From Christensenella sp964438705 (GTDB taxonomy: Bacteria > Bacillota > Clostridia > Christensenellales > Christensenellaceae): 64,000 bases of DNA. The notes under the pieces were generated by a model. The model was not told where the DNA came from. It did no database searches and was given only the letters and a program-made list of their open reading frames with translations. The position numbers and the translations under genes were made by a program. Location: positions 1-64,000 of the forward strand of contig CAYTKQ010000005.1 in the NCBI GenBank assembly GCA_964438705.1. Direction: 5' to 3'. Position 1 is the stretch's first letter; each line of letters opens with the position of its first letter. Positions 42,668 through 51,679 of this stretch are shown piece after piece.

Positions 42668-43327
42668 ATGAAGCTAATTATTAAGTACAGCCGCTATGGG
42701 GCGGTCAAATACACCTCGCATCTGGATATGCAGCGCGCATTTGGGCGGGCTGTGCGGCGCGCGGGGATCGACGCCGAGTATTCGCAGGGTTTCAACCCGC
42801 ATCTTGTGATGTCGTTTGCGTCGCCGCTTTCGGTGGGCTATGAGACAGCGGGCGATTATCTCGAGCTGTCCGTCGCGGATGGTACGGACCCGCAATCTGC
42901 CATGGACAGGCTCAATGATGTGCTGCCAGATGAGCTGCGCATCGTGCACGCGCATGCCGCGGCTACAAACAAGAAGCTGATGGCGCAAAATGAGAGCGCT
43001 TCTTACCGCATAAAAATTCAGTACAAAAATGATGCGGAGTGTGCTAAAATAAGTGCTGTGGTCAAAAAGCTCGAAGAGGCCGCTGTGTGGCCGACGATTG
43101 ACCGGCGCGGACGGGAAGTGGATATTCGTCCGCGGATGCTCACATTGGAATTTTCTGAAGGGGCGCTGCTCCTGCTTTTGAAAAACGGGAGCGACGGTGC
43201 GCTCAATCCGGCGGTCGCGGTGAACGCGATTTTAGCTGAGGCCGGGATCGATGCGGAATATGACGTGTGCCGCACGGAATGCTATACGATGATAGACGGG
43301 AAACGGGTCCCGTTTTGTGATATTTGA
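42668..43327 (+). CDS. TIGR03936 / DUF2344 radical-SAM-associated protein
   Basis: A 219-residue protein of the DUF2344 family: the start KYSRYGAVKYTSHLDMQRAF, then GRAVRRAGIDAEYSQGFNPH, MSFASPLSVGYETAGDYLEL and a C-terminal ECYTMIDGKRVPFCDI-like ending with two Cys. Normally adjacent to, or fused with, the TIGR03960 radical SAM protein, which is the gene before it. Here about 545 bp of repeat elements separate them. GAAGGATAG precedes ATG 42668. Function unknown; linked to RNA metabolism by its neighbour rng. Confidence 0.9.
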   Translation: MKLIIKYSRYGAVKYTSHLDMQRAFGRAVRRAGIDAEYSQGFNPHLVMSFASPLSVGYETAGDYLELSVADGTDPQSAMDRLNDVLPDELRIVHAHAAATNKKLMAQNESASYRIKIQYKNDAECAKISAVVKKLEEAAVWPTIDRRGREVDIRPRMLTLEFSEGALLLLLKNGSDGALNPAVAVNAILAEAGIDAEYDVCRTECYTMIDGKRVPFCDI

Positions 43328-43347
43328 AATTTAAAGGAGTTTAGAAG

Positions 43348-44871
43348 GTGAAAAGAATCATCGCCGACGCCAACACGCACGAGGCGCGCGTCGCCCTGAT
43401 GGAGGGCAATGAGCTGGTGGAAATCCAGGTCGAAACGCGCGGAAAAGAGCGGCTGGTAGGGAATATTTACAAAGGACGGGTCGCCAACATCCTTCCGGGG
43501 ATGCAGGCGGCGTTCATTGATGTGGGCCTCGACAAAAACGCGTTTTTGTACGCGGGGGACATCCTTTGCGACGAGTCGGATTTTTACTTCGAGGAGGGTG
43601 GGGATGCGCCCATCAAAAAGAAGCTGGAAATCCCAAACATCAAGGAGCTTTTGAAGCCCAATCAGGAAATCATGGTGCAGGTGTTAAAACAGCCGGGCGG
43701 CACCAAAGGCGCGCGCGTCACCACGCACATCACGCTTCCCAACAGGCTGCTTGTTTTGATGCCCACGGTGGACCATGTGGGGGTTTCCCGCAGGATCGCC
43801 GACGAAGGGCGGCGGGAGGAATTAAAGGAGCTGCTGACGCGCCTCAAGCCGCAAAGCATGGGCGTGATCGTGCGCACCCTCGCGGAGCAGGCAACGGAGG
43901 CGGAGATCGAGGCGGAGCTCAAATTTCTCGTGCGGCTGTGGCAAAAGGTGCAGGAGAAATCTGATTTCGTGACGGCCCCGCGTCTTGTGCACGCGGAGGA
44001 AACGCTTTTGTTCCGCACGGTGCGCGATATGTTTACGCCGGATGTGGATGAATTTGTGATCGACGACAAGGACTACTATGAAAAGGTGCTTGCGGTGGTG
44101 AACATCGTATCGCCGGGCATGGAAAACAAGCTCAAGCTTTTTGAGGGCGAGGGCAACATCTTCGATCATTTTGGCATCGAGGACAAGATCGGCAAGGCGC
44201 TCCAGCGCAAGGTTTGGATGAAAAACGGCTGCTATCTGGTGATCGACGAGACGGAGGCGCTGAGCGTGATCGACGTGAACACCGGAAAATACATCGGCGA
44301 GGACAACTTGCAGGATACGATCTTAAACGCGAACATCGAGGCGGCGCAGGAGATTGCCCGCCAGCTAAGGCTGCGGGATTTAAGCGGCATCATCGTCATC
44401 GATTTCATCGACATGGAGATCGTGGAAAACAAGCAAAAGGTGATCGACGCGTTAAACGACGCGCTGAAAAACGACCGTACGAAATCCAACGTGCTGGGCA
44501 TGACGGAATTGGGGCTTGTTGAGATGACGCGCAAAAAGACGCGCCGCAAGCTCTCCGCGCTCACGCAGACAATCTGCCCGTGCTGCAACGGATCGGGCCG
44601 GGTCTATAATATGGAAAATATGGCGATGCGCGTGCGCAGGGAGATCATCCGCACTGTGGCGACAGACGAGCACGGCATGTTCATCGTGGACGTGAACGAT
44701 GCGCTTGCGGACTATATCGTGTCGCGCAACAACCAGAACAACGCGATATTGCCGCACTATGAGAATGCGCATTTCTTCATTCGCAGCTCCAAAAACGCGC
44801 ATCCGGAGCAGATCATTGTCTCCCGCGTGAAGGACAAGGGCGCGCTGGGGGATACGCAGGTTTTCTGTTGA
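43348..44871 (+). CDS. rng: Ribonuclease G/E family endoribonuclease
   Basis: A 507-residue Rne/Rng ribonuclease for RNA processing and turnover. N-terminal S1 domain (VGNIYKGRVANILPGMQAAF, IDVGLDKNAFLY), the RNase H-like region, the magnesium-binding DxxxxxSVIDVNTGKY and IIVIDFIDME, and the zinc-link Cys pair in TICPCCNGSGRV. GTG start behind AAAGGAG. The stop codon overlaps the rplU promoter. It is shorter than RNase E, as expected for RNase G. Confidence 0.95.
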   Translation: MKRIIADANTHEARVALMEGNELVEIQVETRGKERLVGNIYKGRVANILPGMQAAFIDVGLDKNAFLYAGDILCDESDFYFEEGGDAPIKKKLEIPNIKELLKPNQEIMVQVLKQPGGTKGARVTTHITLPNRLLVLMPTVDHVGVSRRIADEGRREELKELLTRLKPQSMGVIVRTLAEQATEAEIEAELKFLVRLWQKVQEKSDFVTAPRLVHAEETLLFRTVRDMFTPDVDEFVIDDKDYYEKVLAVVNIVSPGMENKLKLFEGEGNIFDHFGIEDKIGKALQRKVWMKNGCYLVIDETEALSVIDVNTGKYIGEDNLQDTILNANIEAAQEIARQLRLRDLSGIIVIDFIDMEIVENKQKVIDALNDALKNDRTKSNVLGMTELGLVEMTRKKTRRKLSALTQTICPCCNGSGRVYNMENMAMRVRREIIRTVATDEHGMFIVDVNDALADYIVSRNNQNNAILPHYENAHFFIRSSKNAHPEQIIVSRVKDKGALGDTQVFC

Positions 44872-44896
44872 CACAAGGCGTCTGATATGGTAACAT
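44868..44896 (+). promoter_or_regulatory. rplU promoter
   Basis: TTGACA (44868-44873), overlapping the rng stop codon, and TAACAT (44891-44896) with a 17-bp spacer. Confidence 0.8.
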
Positions 44897-44902
44897 ATTT
44901 AA

Positions 44903-44980
44903 CTGAGCCGCTCGCATAGGTGAAAACGCGTATCCGCGTGATACGGACCGACTGCGGCGAGACTGGGTAAGGGAGGTAAA
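44903..44980 (+). promoter_or_regulatory. Ribosomal protein L21 leader-like RNA structure
   Basis: The 80-nt leader holds a hairpin CGTATC-CGCGT-GATACG (44929-44945) inside an outer pairing of GCCGCTCGC-type and GCGGCGAG sequences. Position and size fit the L21 autoregulatory leader known in Firmicutes, but I did not verify it against a covariance model. Confidence 0.5.
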
Positions 44981-44984
44981 AGTC

Positions 44985-45578
44985 ATGTATGCAATCATCA
45001 GATCCGGCGGGAAACAGTATAAAGTGGAACCCGGCATGGTAGTCAAAGTGGAAAAGCTGGATGCGGAGGTAGGCTCCGAGGTATCCTTCGAGGCAATGCT
45101 TGCTTCGGACGGCAAAGACGTGAAGGTCGGGGAACCGATTCTTGGCGATTTTGCGGTGAAGGGCACAGTGCTCGCGCACGACAAAGCGAAAAAAGTGATC
45201 GTGTTCAAGTATAAGCCGAAAAAGGATTATCGCAAAAAGCAGGGCCACAGACAGCCGTACACGAAGGTGGCGATCACGCAGGTCGGCTCCGAAATCGTGA
45301 AGGCGGAAAAGCCGGTTGCGGCGAAAAAGGCGGAAGCGCCTGAAGTGAAGGCCGAGAAGAAGCCCGCTGCGACGAAGGCAGTGGAAAAGAAGCCTGCAAC
45401 GAAGGCGGCTGCTGAAAAGAAACCCGCTGCAAAGGCAACGGCTGAGAAGAAGCCCGCCGCAAAGGCGACTGCTGAAAAGAAGCCTGCTGCAAAGAAGGCG
45501 GCCGCAACGGAAAAACCCGCTGCGAAGAAGCCGGCGGCAAAGAAAGAAACAAAACCCGCTGAGAAGAAAGCGGAATAA
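44985..45578 (+). CDS. rplU: 50S ribosomal protein L21 with long Lys/Ala-rich tail
   Basis: Residues 1 to about 103 are a normal bacterial L21 (YAIIRSGGKQYKVEPGMVVK, VEKLDAEVGSEVSFEAMLAS, FKYKPKKDYRKKQGHRQPYT). The family is usually about 100-105 residues; here about 94 more follow, made of repeats such as EKKPAAKATAEKKPAAK. The tail is strongly basic and probably disordered, like histone H1-type tails. GGGAGG precedes ATG. Followed directly by rpmA without the usual Prp gene. Confidence 0.93.
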   Translation: MYAIIRSGGKQYKVEPGMVVKVEKLDAEVGSEVSFEAMLASDGKDVKVGEPILGDFAVKGTVLAHDKAKKVIVFKYKPKKDYRKKQGHRQPYTKVAITQVGSEIVKAEKPVAAKKAEAPEVKAEKKPAATKAVEKKPATKAAAEKKPAAKATAEKKPAAKATAEKKPAAKKAAATEKPAAKKPAAKKETKPAEKKAE

Positions 45579-45611
45579 TTCGGAAACCAACGTGGAAGCG
45601 AGGTGTTATGA

Positions 45612-45866
45612 ATGGCACATAAGAAGGGCGTAGGAAGCTCGAGAAACGGACGCGACAGCGAGTCGAAACGACTTGGCATCAAACGTTCGGACGGGCAGTA
45701 TGTGCTCGCGGGAAATATTCTGGTTCGCCAGAGGGGCACGAAAATCCATCCCGGCGTGAATGTGGGCCGCGGAAACGACGACACTTTGTTTGCTCTTGAG
45801 AGCGGAGTTGTGAAATTCGAGCGCAAGGGCAGAGATAAAAAGCAGGTTAGCGTTTACGCGAACTGA
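45612..45866 (+). CDS. rpmA: 50S ribosomal protein L27
   Basis: An 84-residue L27: MAHKKGVGSSRNGRDSESKR, GQYVLAGNILVRQRGTKIHP and GRGNDDTLFALESG. It starts directly with the mature-type AHKKG sequence. Most Firmicutes L27 proteins carry an N-terminal extension removed by the Prp protease; both the extension and prp are missing here. A terminator follows. Confidence 0.96.
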   Translation: MAHKKGVGSSRNGRDSESKRLGIKRSDGQYVLAGNILVRQRGTKIHPGVNVGRGNDDTLFALESGVVKFERKGRDKKQVSVYAN

Positions 45867-45880
45867 CAAAAAGCGTAGAA

Positions 45881-45908
45881 AAGAAGCGCAGAATGCGCTT
45901 CTTTTTTG
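45881..45908 (+). terminator. Terminator of the rplU-rpmA operon
   Basis: GAAGCGCA, loop GAA, TGCGCTTC and TTTTTT. Confidence 0.9.
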
Positions 45909-46011
45909 TTTGCGGCCCGCCGCGCAAGTTGACGAATAAAGTGAAAAGCTATAATATAGGATATAGTAGGTATTCTGGGGAAGTGTTCCCTGATTTTGAC
46001 AGGAAAAAACG

Positions 46012-47970
46012 ATGGAAAAACAAAAACGCGCGATCTATATATCGACGGAGCTCATCATGGTGCTCGTGCTGCTTGCGGCGGCACTGCTCGTGACGATGCT
46101 GATGGAGCCGCCGGAGGTCCGTACGGTGATGATCATCATCATATTTGTGGCGGCGATCGTCTATTTCATTTTATCCGCCTTGCGCAGGGAACGCTGGTTT
46201 GCCATTGCGGCGCACATCCTGACCGCGTGCTCGGATCAGATCGACAAATATGTCAACGCGGTCACGATGCCCACGGTCATCACGCGCAAAAACGGCATGA
46301 TCGGCTGGCACAACCCCGCATTTTCGCTTTTGGCGGGCATGCGCTGCGAGGGCAGGAACATCCACCGCGTTTTTCCGGAGCTTGCAAAACCCGCAGCGGA
46401 TAAGAAGGTGCGCATCGACGGCACGACCTATTTGAAGGAAGTCATTCCTGCGAGATACGGCGGCAAGGAATACATGATATGTCGTCTGATCGACGTAAAC
46501 AACACGTATGAGGCGTCTGATCTTTCGCGTAACGTGATGAGCGCGGTGTGCCACATACAGGTGGATAATTACGGCGATCTGCTGCGCGGCACGGCGCAGA
46601 CGGATCACGCGAAGATCGATGCGGAGATCGACGGGATCGTCTCCTCGCAGGCGGAAAACATACGCGGGGTATATCAAAAATACGACAAAGACAAATATCT
46701 GATGTTTTTTGAACGGCGGTACCTTTCCTCGCTGATGCAGGGAAAATTCAACCTGCTCAACGAGGTGAAAAACATCAAGACGGGCAATATGGCGATCGTA
46801 CCTACGCTTTCCGTGGGAACGGGCGTTGGAAATACGCCCGCAGAAGCGAATCGCAACGCTTCGGCAGCGCTCGAGCTGGCGCTGGGGCGCGGAGGAGATC
46901 AGGCGGTCATCAAGGACGAGAGCGGATATAAATTCTATGGCGGCGGGCAGCAGGCCATCGAGAAACGCACGCGCATCAAGGCGCGCATGTTTGCGCAGGC
47001 GCTGAAAAATTTGATGGAGCAGTGCGAAGAGGTGATTTTGATGGGGCACACGGTACCCGACCTCGATGCGATGGGTGCGGCGCTTGGCATCTACGCGTGC
47101 GCGCGGCAGGCCGGAAAAAAGGCGTTTATCGTGCTCGACAAGCCAAACGGGGCGATTCAGGGGCTGGTGGATGAAATGCGGCGCGATCCGGATTACCGTG
47201 ATGTGCTCATCACGCCCGCGGAAGCGGAGCGCATTCTGGACGATCAGGTGATGGTCGTAGTGGTGGACACGCAGATCGAAAACTTTACCATTGCGCCTGC
47301 GCTTGTGAAGCAGGCAAAGACGCTGGTGGTGATCGATCATCACGTGCGGGGTACGGCGCACATCGAAGCGCCCACGCTTTCGCTGTATGAGCCGTACGCG
47401 TCCTCTACCGCCGAAATGGTGACGGAGATCATAGAGTACTTCTCTGAAAAAATATACATCAAGCCGCTGGAGGTGGAGTCCCTGCTTGCGGGGATCACCA
47501 TCGACACAAAGGGCTTTTCCTTTAAGACGGGCGTGCGTACGTTTGAGGCGGCCTCATACCTGCGTAAGCTGGGGGCGGACACGACCACCATCCGCCATTT
47601 GTTCCAGGACGACTTCGAGACGTTTACCGCGCGGGCGGGCGTTGTGCAGCGCGCAGAGATGCTCAAGGACGGCATCGCGATTTCGTGGTGCCCGGACAAC
47701 ACCAAAAATCCGCAGCTTTTGGCGGCGCAGGCGGCGGACGCGCTGATCGGCATACGCGGTATCAACGCGTCGTTCGTGCTGTGCGAGCAGGGCGACACTA
47801 TATTGATCTCGGGCAGATCGATCGGCACCATCAACGTGCAGCGCATTTTGGAAAAGCTGGGCGGCGGCGGTCACGCAACCATTGCGGGTGCGCAGCTCAA
47901 GGGGTATTCGCGGGAGCGGGCGGCGGAGGAATTGAAGCAGGCAATCGAAGAATATAAAAAGGAGAATTGA
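46012..47970 (+). CDS. Cyclic-di-AMP phosphodiesterase GdpP-like (DHH/DHHA1)
   Basis: A 652-residue membrane protein degrading c-di-AMP. Two N-terminal helices (LIMVLVLLAAALLVTML, VMIIIIFVAAIVYFIL), a PAS-like domain, a degenerate GGDEF domain (around NYGDLLRGTAQTDHAKIDAE), then the DHH phosphoesterase with GHTVPDLDAMGAALG, VVVDTQIENF and IDHHVRGTAH, and the DHHA1 C-terminus GGGGHATIAGAQLKG. Layout and length match GdpP. TTGACG/TATAAT-type promoter elements lie at 45929-45957. In the conserved gdpP-rplI-dnaB order. Confidence 0.93.
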   Translation: MEKQKRAIYISTELIMVLVLLAAALLVTMLMEPPEVRTVMIIIIFVAAIVYFILSALRRERWFAIAAHILTACSDQIDKYVNAVTMPTVITRKNGMIGWHNPAFSLLAGMRCEGRNIHRVFPELAKPAADKKVRIDGTTYLKEVIPARYGGKEYMICRLIDVNNTYEASDLSRNVMSAVCHIQVDNYGDLLRGTAQTDHAKIDAEIDGIVSSQAENIRGVYQKYDKDKYLMFFERRYLSSLMQGKFNLLNEVKNIKTGNMAIVPTLSVGTGVGNTPAEANRNASAALELALGRGGDQAVIKDESGYKFYGGGQQAIEKRTRIKARMFAQALKNLMEQCEEVILMGHTVPDLDAMGAALGIYACARQAGKKAFIVLDKPNGAIQGLVDEMRRDPDYRDVLITPAEAERILDDQVMVVVVDTQIENFTIAPALVKQAKTLVVIDHHVRGTAHIEAPTLSLYEPYASSTAEMVTEIIEYFSEKIYIKPLEVESLLAGITIDTKGFSFKTGVRTFEAASYLRKLGADTTTIRHLFQDDFETFTARAGVVQRAEMLKDGIAISWCPDNTKNPQLLAAQAADALIGIRGINASFVLCEQGDTILISGRSIGTINVQRILEKLGGGGHATIAGAQLKGYSRERAAEELKQAIEEYKKEN

Positions 47971-47974
47971 AAAC

Positions 47975-48418
47975 ATGAAGGTGATTTTGACAGAGGATGT
48001 GAAGGGCAAGGGAAAAGCGGGAGAGATCGTGAATGTCAGCGACGGATATGCGCGCAACTTCCTGTTCCCCAAGAAGCTTGCCAAACAGGCAACGGCACAG
48101 AACTTGAACGCGGCAAACATTGCGATTGCTGCGGAAAAGCATAGAAAAGACGAGGAGAAGAAGGACGCGAAGGCGCTTGCGGAGCGCATTTCGGGCATGG
48201 TTCTCACAATTCCGGCAAAGCATGGGGAAAACGGAAAGCTGTTCGGCGCGATCACGGGCAAGGAGATCGCCGCCGCCCTTTCGGCAGAGCTTGGCGAGGA
48301 GATCGACAAGAAGAAGGTCGCGGCCCCCAACATCAAGGAGCTTGGGGAATACGACGTGAGCGTGAAGGTCTACGCGGAGGTAAGCACCGCGTTTAAGGTA
48401 GAGGTCGTCGATGGCTGA
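47975..48418 (+). CDS. rplI: 50S ribosomal protein L9
   Basis: A 147-residue L9 with the N-terminal domain MKVILTEDVKGKGKAGEIVN, SDGYARNFLFPKKLA, the long central helix, and the C-terminal domain (GENGKLFGAITGKEIAAALS, IKELGEYDVSVKVYAEV). GGAG precedes ATG; dnaB overlaps its last 8 bp. Confidence 0.96.
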   Translation: MKVILTEDVKGKGKAGEIVNVSDGYARNFLFPKKLAKQATAQNLNAANIAIAAEKHRKDEEKKDAKALAERISGMVLTIPAKHGENGKLFGAITGKEIAAALSAELGEEIDKKKVAAPNIKELGEYDVSVKVYAEVSTAFKVEVVDG

Positions 48419-49796
48419 ACAGCAGATTCCGGCACGGGTAAATGCAGGGCGGACCGCACCGCATAACCTCGAGGCGGAACAATCCATATTGGGCAGCATG
48501 CTGCTCAACGAAAAATGCGTATTTGAAGCGATGGAATCCCTGCACCAGTCGGATTTCCACCAGCAGCAGCATCGGTACATCTTTCAGGCGATGGATGAGC
48601 TGATGCGTGCGGGCGTGGCGGTTGATCTGGTGACGGTGAGCCAGCGGCTTGAGCAGGACGGACACATGCCCATGGGCGGGACGGAATATCTTTCCAACCT
48701 AACCATGACCGTGCCCTCCATCGCCAACCTGCGGCATTACATCAGCATCGTGAAGGAAAAAGCGGCGCTGCGCGAAATGATCGACGTGTGCATGAAGATC
48801 AGCGACGATTGCTATAAGGGCGAGGAGGATGCGCGCGTGATCGCCAATATGGCGGCGACCGCCATCCTAAAGCTTGCCCTCAAGGATGAGCGCAGCAGCT
48901 TGCAGCATCTTTCTGCCGCGCTTCAGCAGAGCTATGTCATCATCAGCGAGGCCATGAAAAACAAGGACGGGCTGATGGGCCTGCCAGCCGGTTTCCCGCT
49001 GATGGACAAGATGCTCTCCGGCTTGCAGGGCGGACAGCTGATCGTTGTGGCGGGGCGGCCGGGTATGGGTAAAACGAGCTTTGCAATGAATATGGTGGAG
49101 CACATCGGCGTGACGCAAAAGGCGGTGTGTCTTGTGTTTTCCCTTGAAATGGCGGCGGATCAGCTTGCGACGCGCCTGCTGTGTTCGCAGGCGAAGGTGG
49201 ACAGCCAGGACGCGCGCACCGGAAAGATCGGCGCGGCGGAGATCAACAAATTTGCGGAGGCGATGAAGCTGCTGTCGGGCACGGAGATATACATCGACGA
49301 TTCGGCGGTCATCACGCCGACGGAGATGCTCGCGAAGGCGCAAAGCCTCAAGAAAAGCAAGGGCCTCGGGCTCATTGCCATCGACTATTTGCAGCTGATG
49401 CAGACGGGCAGCCGCTCGGAAAACCGCCAGCAGGAGGTCGCGCAGATCACGCGATCCTTAAAGATCATGGCGAAGGAGCTGAACGTGCCCATCATTTTGC
49501 TGTCCCAGCTTTCGCGCGCATCGGAAAAACGCGACAAAAAATCGCGGTATCCGATGCTTTCCGACCTGCGTGAGTCGGGCGCGATCGAGCAGGACGCGGA
49601 TGTCGTCATCTTTTTGCACCGCGAGGATTATTATCCGGAGGACAAAACGCCGGAGAATATGGGCAAGGCGCGCATCATCATTGCCAAGCAGCGAAGCGGT
49701 CCCACGGGCGCGATCTCGATGCAGTGGCAGGGCGAATACACCAAGTATATGGAGGTGGATTATGTCCATGACGACGAGGAGGCGCCGGAATATTGA
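48411..49796 (+). CDS. dnaB: Replicative DNA helicase DnaB
   Basis: A 461-residue hexameric helicase. The N-terminal domain has PHNLEAEQSILGSMLLNEKC; the RecA-like domain has GRPGMGKTSFAMN (Walker A), FSLEMAADQLATRLLCSQAK, YIDDSAVITPTEM, GLIAIDYLQLM (Walker B), LSQLSRASEKR and SDLRESGAIEQDADVV. The C-terminus has IAKQRSGPTGAISMQWQGEY. Last gene of the rplI unit, with the GNAT gene overlapping its stop. Confidence 0.97.
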   Translation: MAEQQIPARVNAGRTAPHNLEAEQSILGSMLLNEKCVFEAMESLHQSDFHQQQHRYIFQAMDELMRAGVAVDLVTVSQRLEQDGHMPMGGTEYLSNLTMTVPSIANLRHYISIVKEKAALREMIDVCMKISDDCYKGEEDARVIANMAATAILKLALKDERSSLQHLSAALQQSYVIISEAMKNKDGLMGLPAGFPLMDKMLSGLQGGQLIVVAGRPGMGKTSFAMNMVEHIGVTQKAVCLVFSLEMAADQLATRLLCSQAKVDSQDARTGKIGAAEINKFAEAMKLLSGTEIYIDDSAVITPTEMLAKAQSLKKSKGLGLIAIDYLQLMQTGSRSENRQQEVAQITRSLKIMAKELNVPIILLSQLSRASEKRDKKSRYPMLSDLRESGAIEQDADVVIFLHREDYYPEDKTPENMGKARIIIAKQRSGPTGAISMQWQGEYTKYMEVDYVHDDEEAPEY

Positions 49797-50284
49797 TTAC
49801 AAACCAGTGGTTTTGCGGAATTGAACACGCGCCGGAGGCGCGGGCCGTGCGCAACGCGGTATTTGTGGAGGAACAGGGCTTTGCGCCGGACGACGAGTTT
49901 GACGTATTCGACGAACAGGCCATGCACGTCGTCATTTACGACGGCGACGAGGCAGTGGGCACAGGGCGCGTCTATTACGACGGCAAAACGTTCCGTGTGG
50001 GCAGGATATGCGTGCTCAAAGAAGCGCGCGGGCAGGGGATCGGCGATCTGCTGATGCGGCTGCTGCTCGTGAAGGCGTTTGCGTTTGCCCCGTCGCAGGT
50101 GCGCCTCGACGCGCAGGTGCGGGTGAAAGGGTTTTATGAGAATTTTGGCTTTGCCGTGGACGGCGGGCAAACAGAAGAGGCGGGCGTGCCGCACGTCCCC
50201 ATGTGCGTCACAAAGGAAACGCTCGTACTAAAAAGCGGATGCGGCAAAGAGATGCGGTATGAGGATTTGTTCCCTGAAACATAA
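49793..50284 (+). CDS. GNAT-family N-acetyltransferase
   Basis: A 163-residue acetyltransferase. The acetyl-CoA loop is RICVLKEARGQGIGDLLMRL, preceded by RNAVFVEEQGFAPDDEFD and VIYDGDEAVGTGRVYYDG, as in the ElaA/YjcF-like branch. It starts at TTG 49793 overlapping the dnaB stop, with GAGGAGG about 8 bp ahead. Substrate unknown. Confidence 0.85.
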   Translation: MITNQWFCGIEHAPEARAVRNAVFVEEQGFAPDDEFDVFDEQAMHVVIYDGDEAVGTGRVYYDGKTFRVGRICVLKEARGQGIGDLLMRLLLVKAFAFAPSQVRLDAQVRVKGFYENFGFAVDGGQTEEAGVPHVPMCVTKETLVLKSGCGKEMRYEDLFPET

Positions 50285-50298
50285 AAAAGGTGGGCGGA

Positions 50299-51060
50299 AT
50301 GAGCAGAAATGTTGTTGTGACAGGCGGAAGTCAGGGGATTGGCAAGGCGATCGCGGAGGCGTTTTTGGCGGCGGGCGACCGCGTGGTGATCACCTCGCGC
50401 CGGGAGGCGCCGGGACGCAGGTTCGTGGAGGAGGCAAAGTCGGACAGGCTGTTTTATTTGAACTGTGACTGCGCCGACGAACAGGGCGTGCGAGCGCTTT
50501 ATGATTTTACGAAAAAGAGCATCGGCACGTGCGACGTGCTGGTGAACAACGCGGCGATCTTCATCGGCGGGCCGATCCACGAGACGAGCATCGAGGAGTT
50601 CGACAAGCAGATGGGCGTGAATGTGCGCGGCGTGTTTTTGGTAAGCAAGGCGTTTTTGCCGGATATGCTTGAACAAAAGCGCGGCAGCATCGTCAACATC
50701 GCGTCCGACGCGGGCATTCGCGGCGGTTATGGCATGGCGGTCTACACCATGACCAAGGCGGCGATCGTGAATATGACGCGCAGCATGGCGCTCGATTATG
50801 GAACGAAGGGCATTCGCGTGAACGCCGTTTGCCCGAGCGCGACGCGCACGGAAATGTTTTTGGATGGCAATACGCAGGATGTGGTGGACGCGTTTTGCGC
50901 GGCGAACCCCATGGGGCGGATCGGCGAGCCGAAGGAGATCGCGGACGCGGTCGTGTTCTTTGCATCGGAACAAGCATCTTACGTGAACGGACAGGTGATT
51001 TCTGTGGACGGCGGACTGAGCGCGTGGAACGGAGAGCTCAAGCAGACCGAAGGGCGATAA
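50299..51060 (+). CDS. Short-chain dehydrogenase/reductase
   Basis: A 253-residue classical SDR oxidoreductase. NAD(P) motif TGGSQGIGKAIAEAF, DCADEQ, NNAAIFIGGPI, catalytic Ser in NIASDAGIRGG and YxxxK in YTMTKAAIVNMTRSMALDYG, and the C-terminal GQVISVDGG. AAGGTGGGCGG precedes ATG 50299. Substrate unknown; resembles FabG/glucose dehydrogenase-like SDRs. Confidence 0.92.
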   Translation: MSRNVVVTGGSQGIGKAIAEAFLAAGDRVVITSRREAPGRRFVEEAKSDRLFYLNCDCADEQGVRALYDFTKKSIGTCDVLVNNAAIFIGGPIHETSIEEFDKQMGVNVRGVFLVSKAFLPDMLEQKRGSIVNIASDAGIRGGYGMAVYTMTKAAIVNMTRSMALDYGTKGIRVNAVCPSATRTEMFLDGNTQDVVDAFCAANPMGRIGEPKEIADAVVFFASEQASYVNGQVISVDGGLSAWNGELKQTEGR

Positions 51061-51082
51061 ATCTCTAAGCGCCTTACTCTAC

Positions 51083-51598
51083 TCAATATTTGTCGTAATG
51101 CACCCGCTCGGGCACGATCTCGGGGTGCGGCTTGGCGTGCTCTGCCGGACGCCCGATTGAAATGACGCTCAGGGGGATGACGCCCTCTGGGATTTGCAGC
51201 ACACGCGCGACACCCTCAGGCCCTTCTACGGTGGGATAGCAGCCCAGCCACACCGCGCCAAGCCCCAGCCCCTCCGCAGCCACGAGGATGTTCTGTGTCG
51301 CGGCGGAGCAGTCCTGCACAAAAAATTCTTTGTGGGAGCCTTTATATTCGTTCAGATTGCCGCACACGACGATCGCAAGGGAAGCGTTTTTCAGCATCTT
51401 CCAGTAGGTGCGCACCTCACTCAAAGCATCGAGCAGCTTTTGGTCGCGCACCACGATGAACTCCCACGGGCGGGAATTGTGGGCGCTGGGCGCGGAGAAG
51501 CCCGCACAAAGCAGCTGCTTTTCCTCTTCGGCCGAAACAGGTTCGCCCGTATATTTCCGTACGCTCCTCCGGTTGAAGATGCAGGATAGGTCTGTCAT
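51083..51598 (-). CDS. Nitroreductase-family FMN oxidoreductase
   Basis: A 171-residue flavoprotein with the FMN-binding start NRRSVRKYTGEPVSAEEEKQ, APSAHNSRPWEFIVVRD, QNILVAAEGLGLGAVWLGCY and the C-terminal IPLSVISIGRPAEHAKP. Probably reduces nitro or enone compounds with NAD(P)H. Convergent with the SDR gene. Confidence 0.93.
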   Translation of the reverse strand: MTDLSCIFNRRSVRKYTGEPVSAEEEKQLLCAGFSAPSAHNSRPWEFIVVRDQKLLDALSEVRTYWKMLKNASLAIVVCGNLNEYKGSHKEFFVQDCSAATQNILVAAEGLGLGAVWLGCYPTVEGPEGVARVLQIPEGVIPLSVISIGRPAEHAKPHPEIVPERVHYDKY

Positions 51599-51679
51599 AT
51601 CTGTCGCCTCCGTTTGTTTTCAAAAATTTATTTTTCAAATATATATAAACATTTTAAGAAACTCTCAGACCCGTTTTAT

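Noticed and set aside
45407..45540. Tandem DNA repeat as a separate repeat element
   Set aside because: It is the coding sequence of the EKKPAAKAT-type tail of L21, not an independent element.
45227..45826. Long minus-strand frame across rplU and rpmA, rich in Ala/Phe/Gly
   Set aside because: It mirrors the Lys/Ala repeat tail of L21 and has no start signals; both ribosomal genes are certain.
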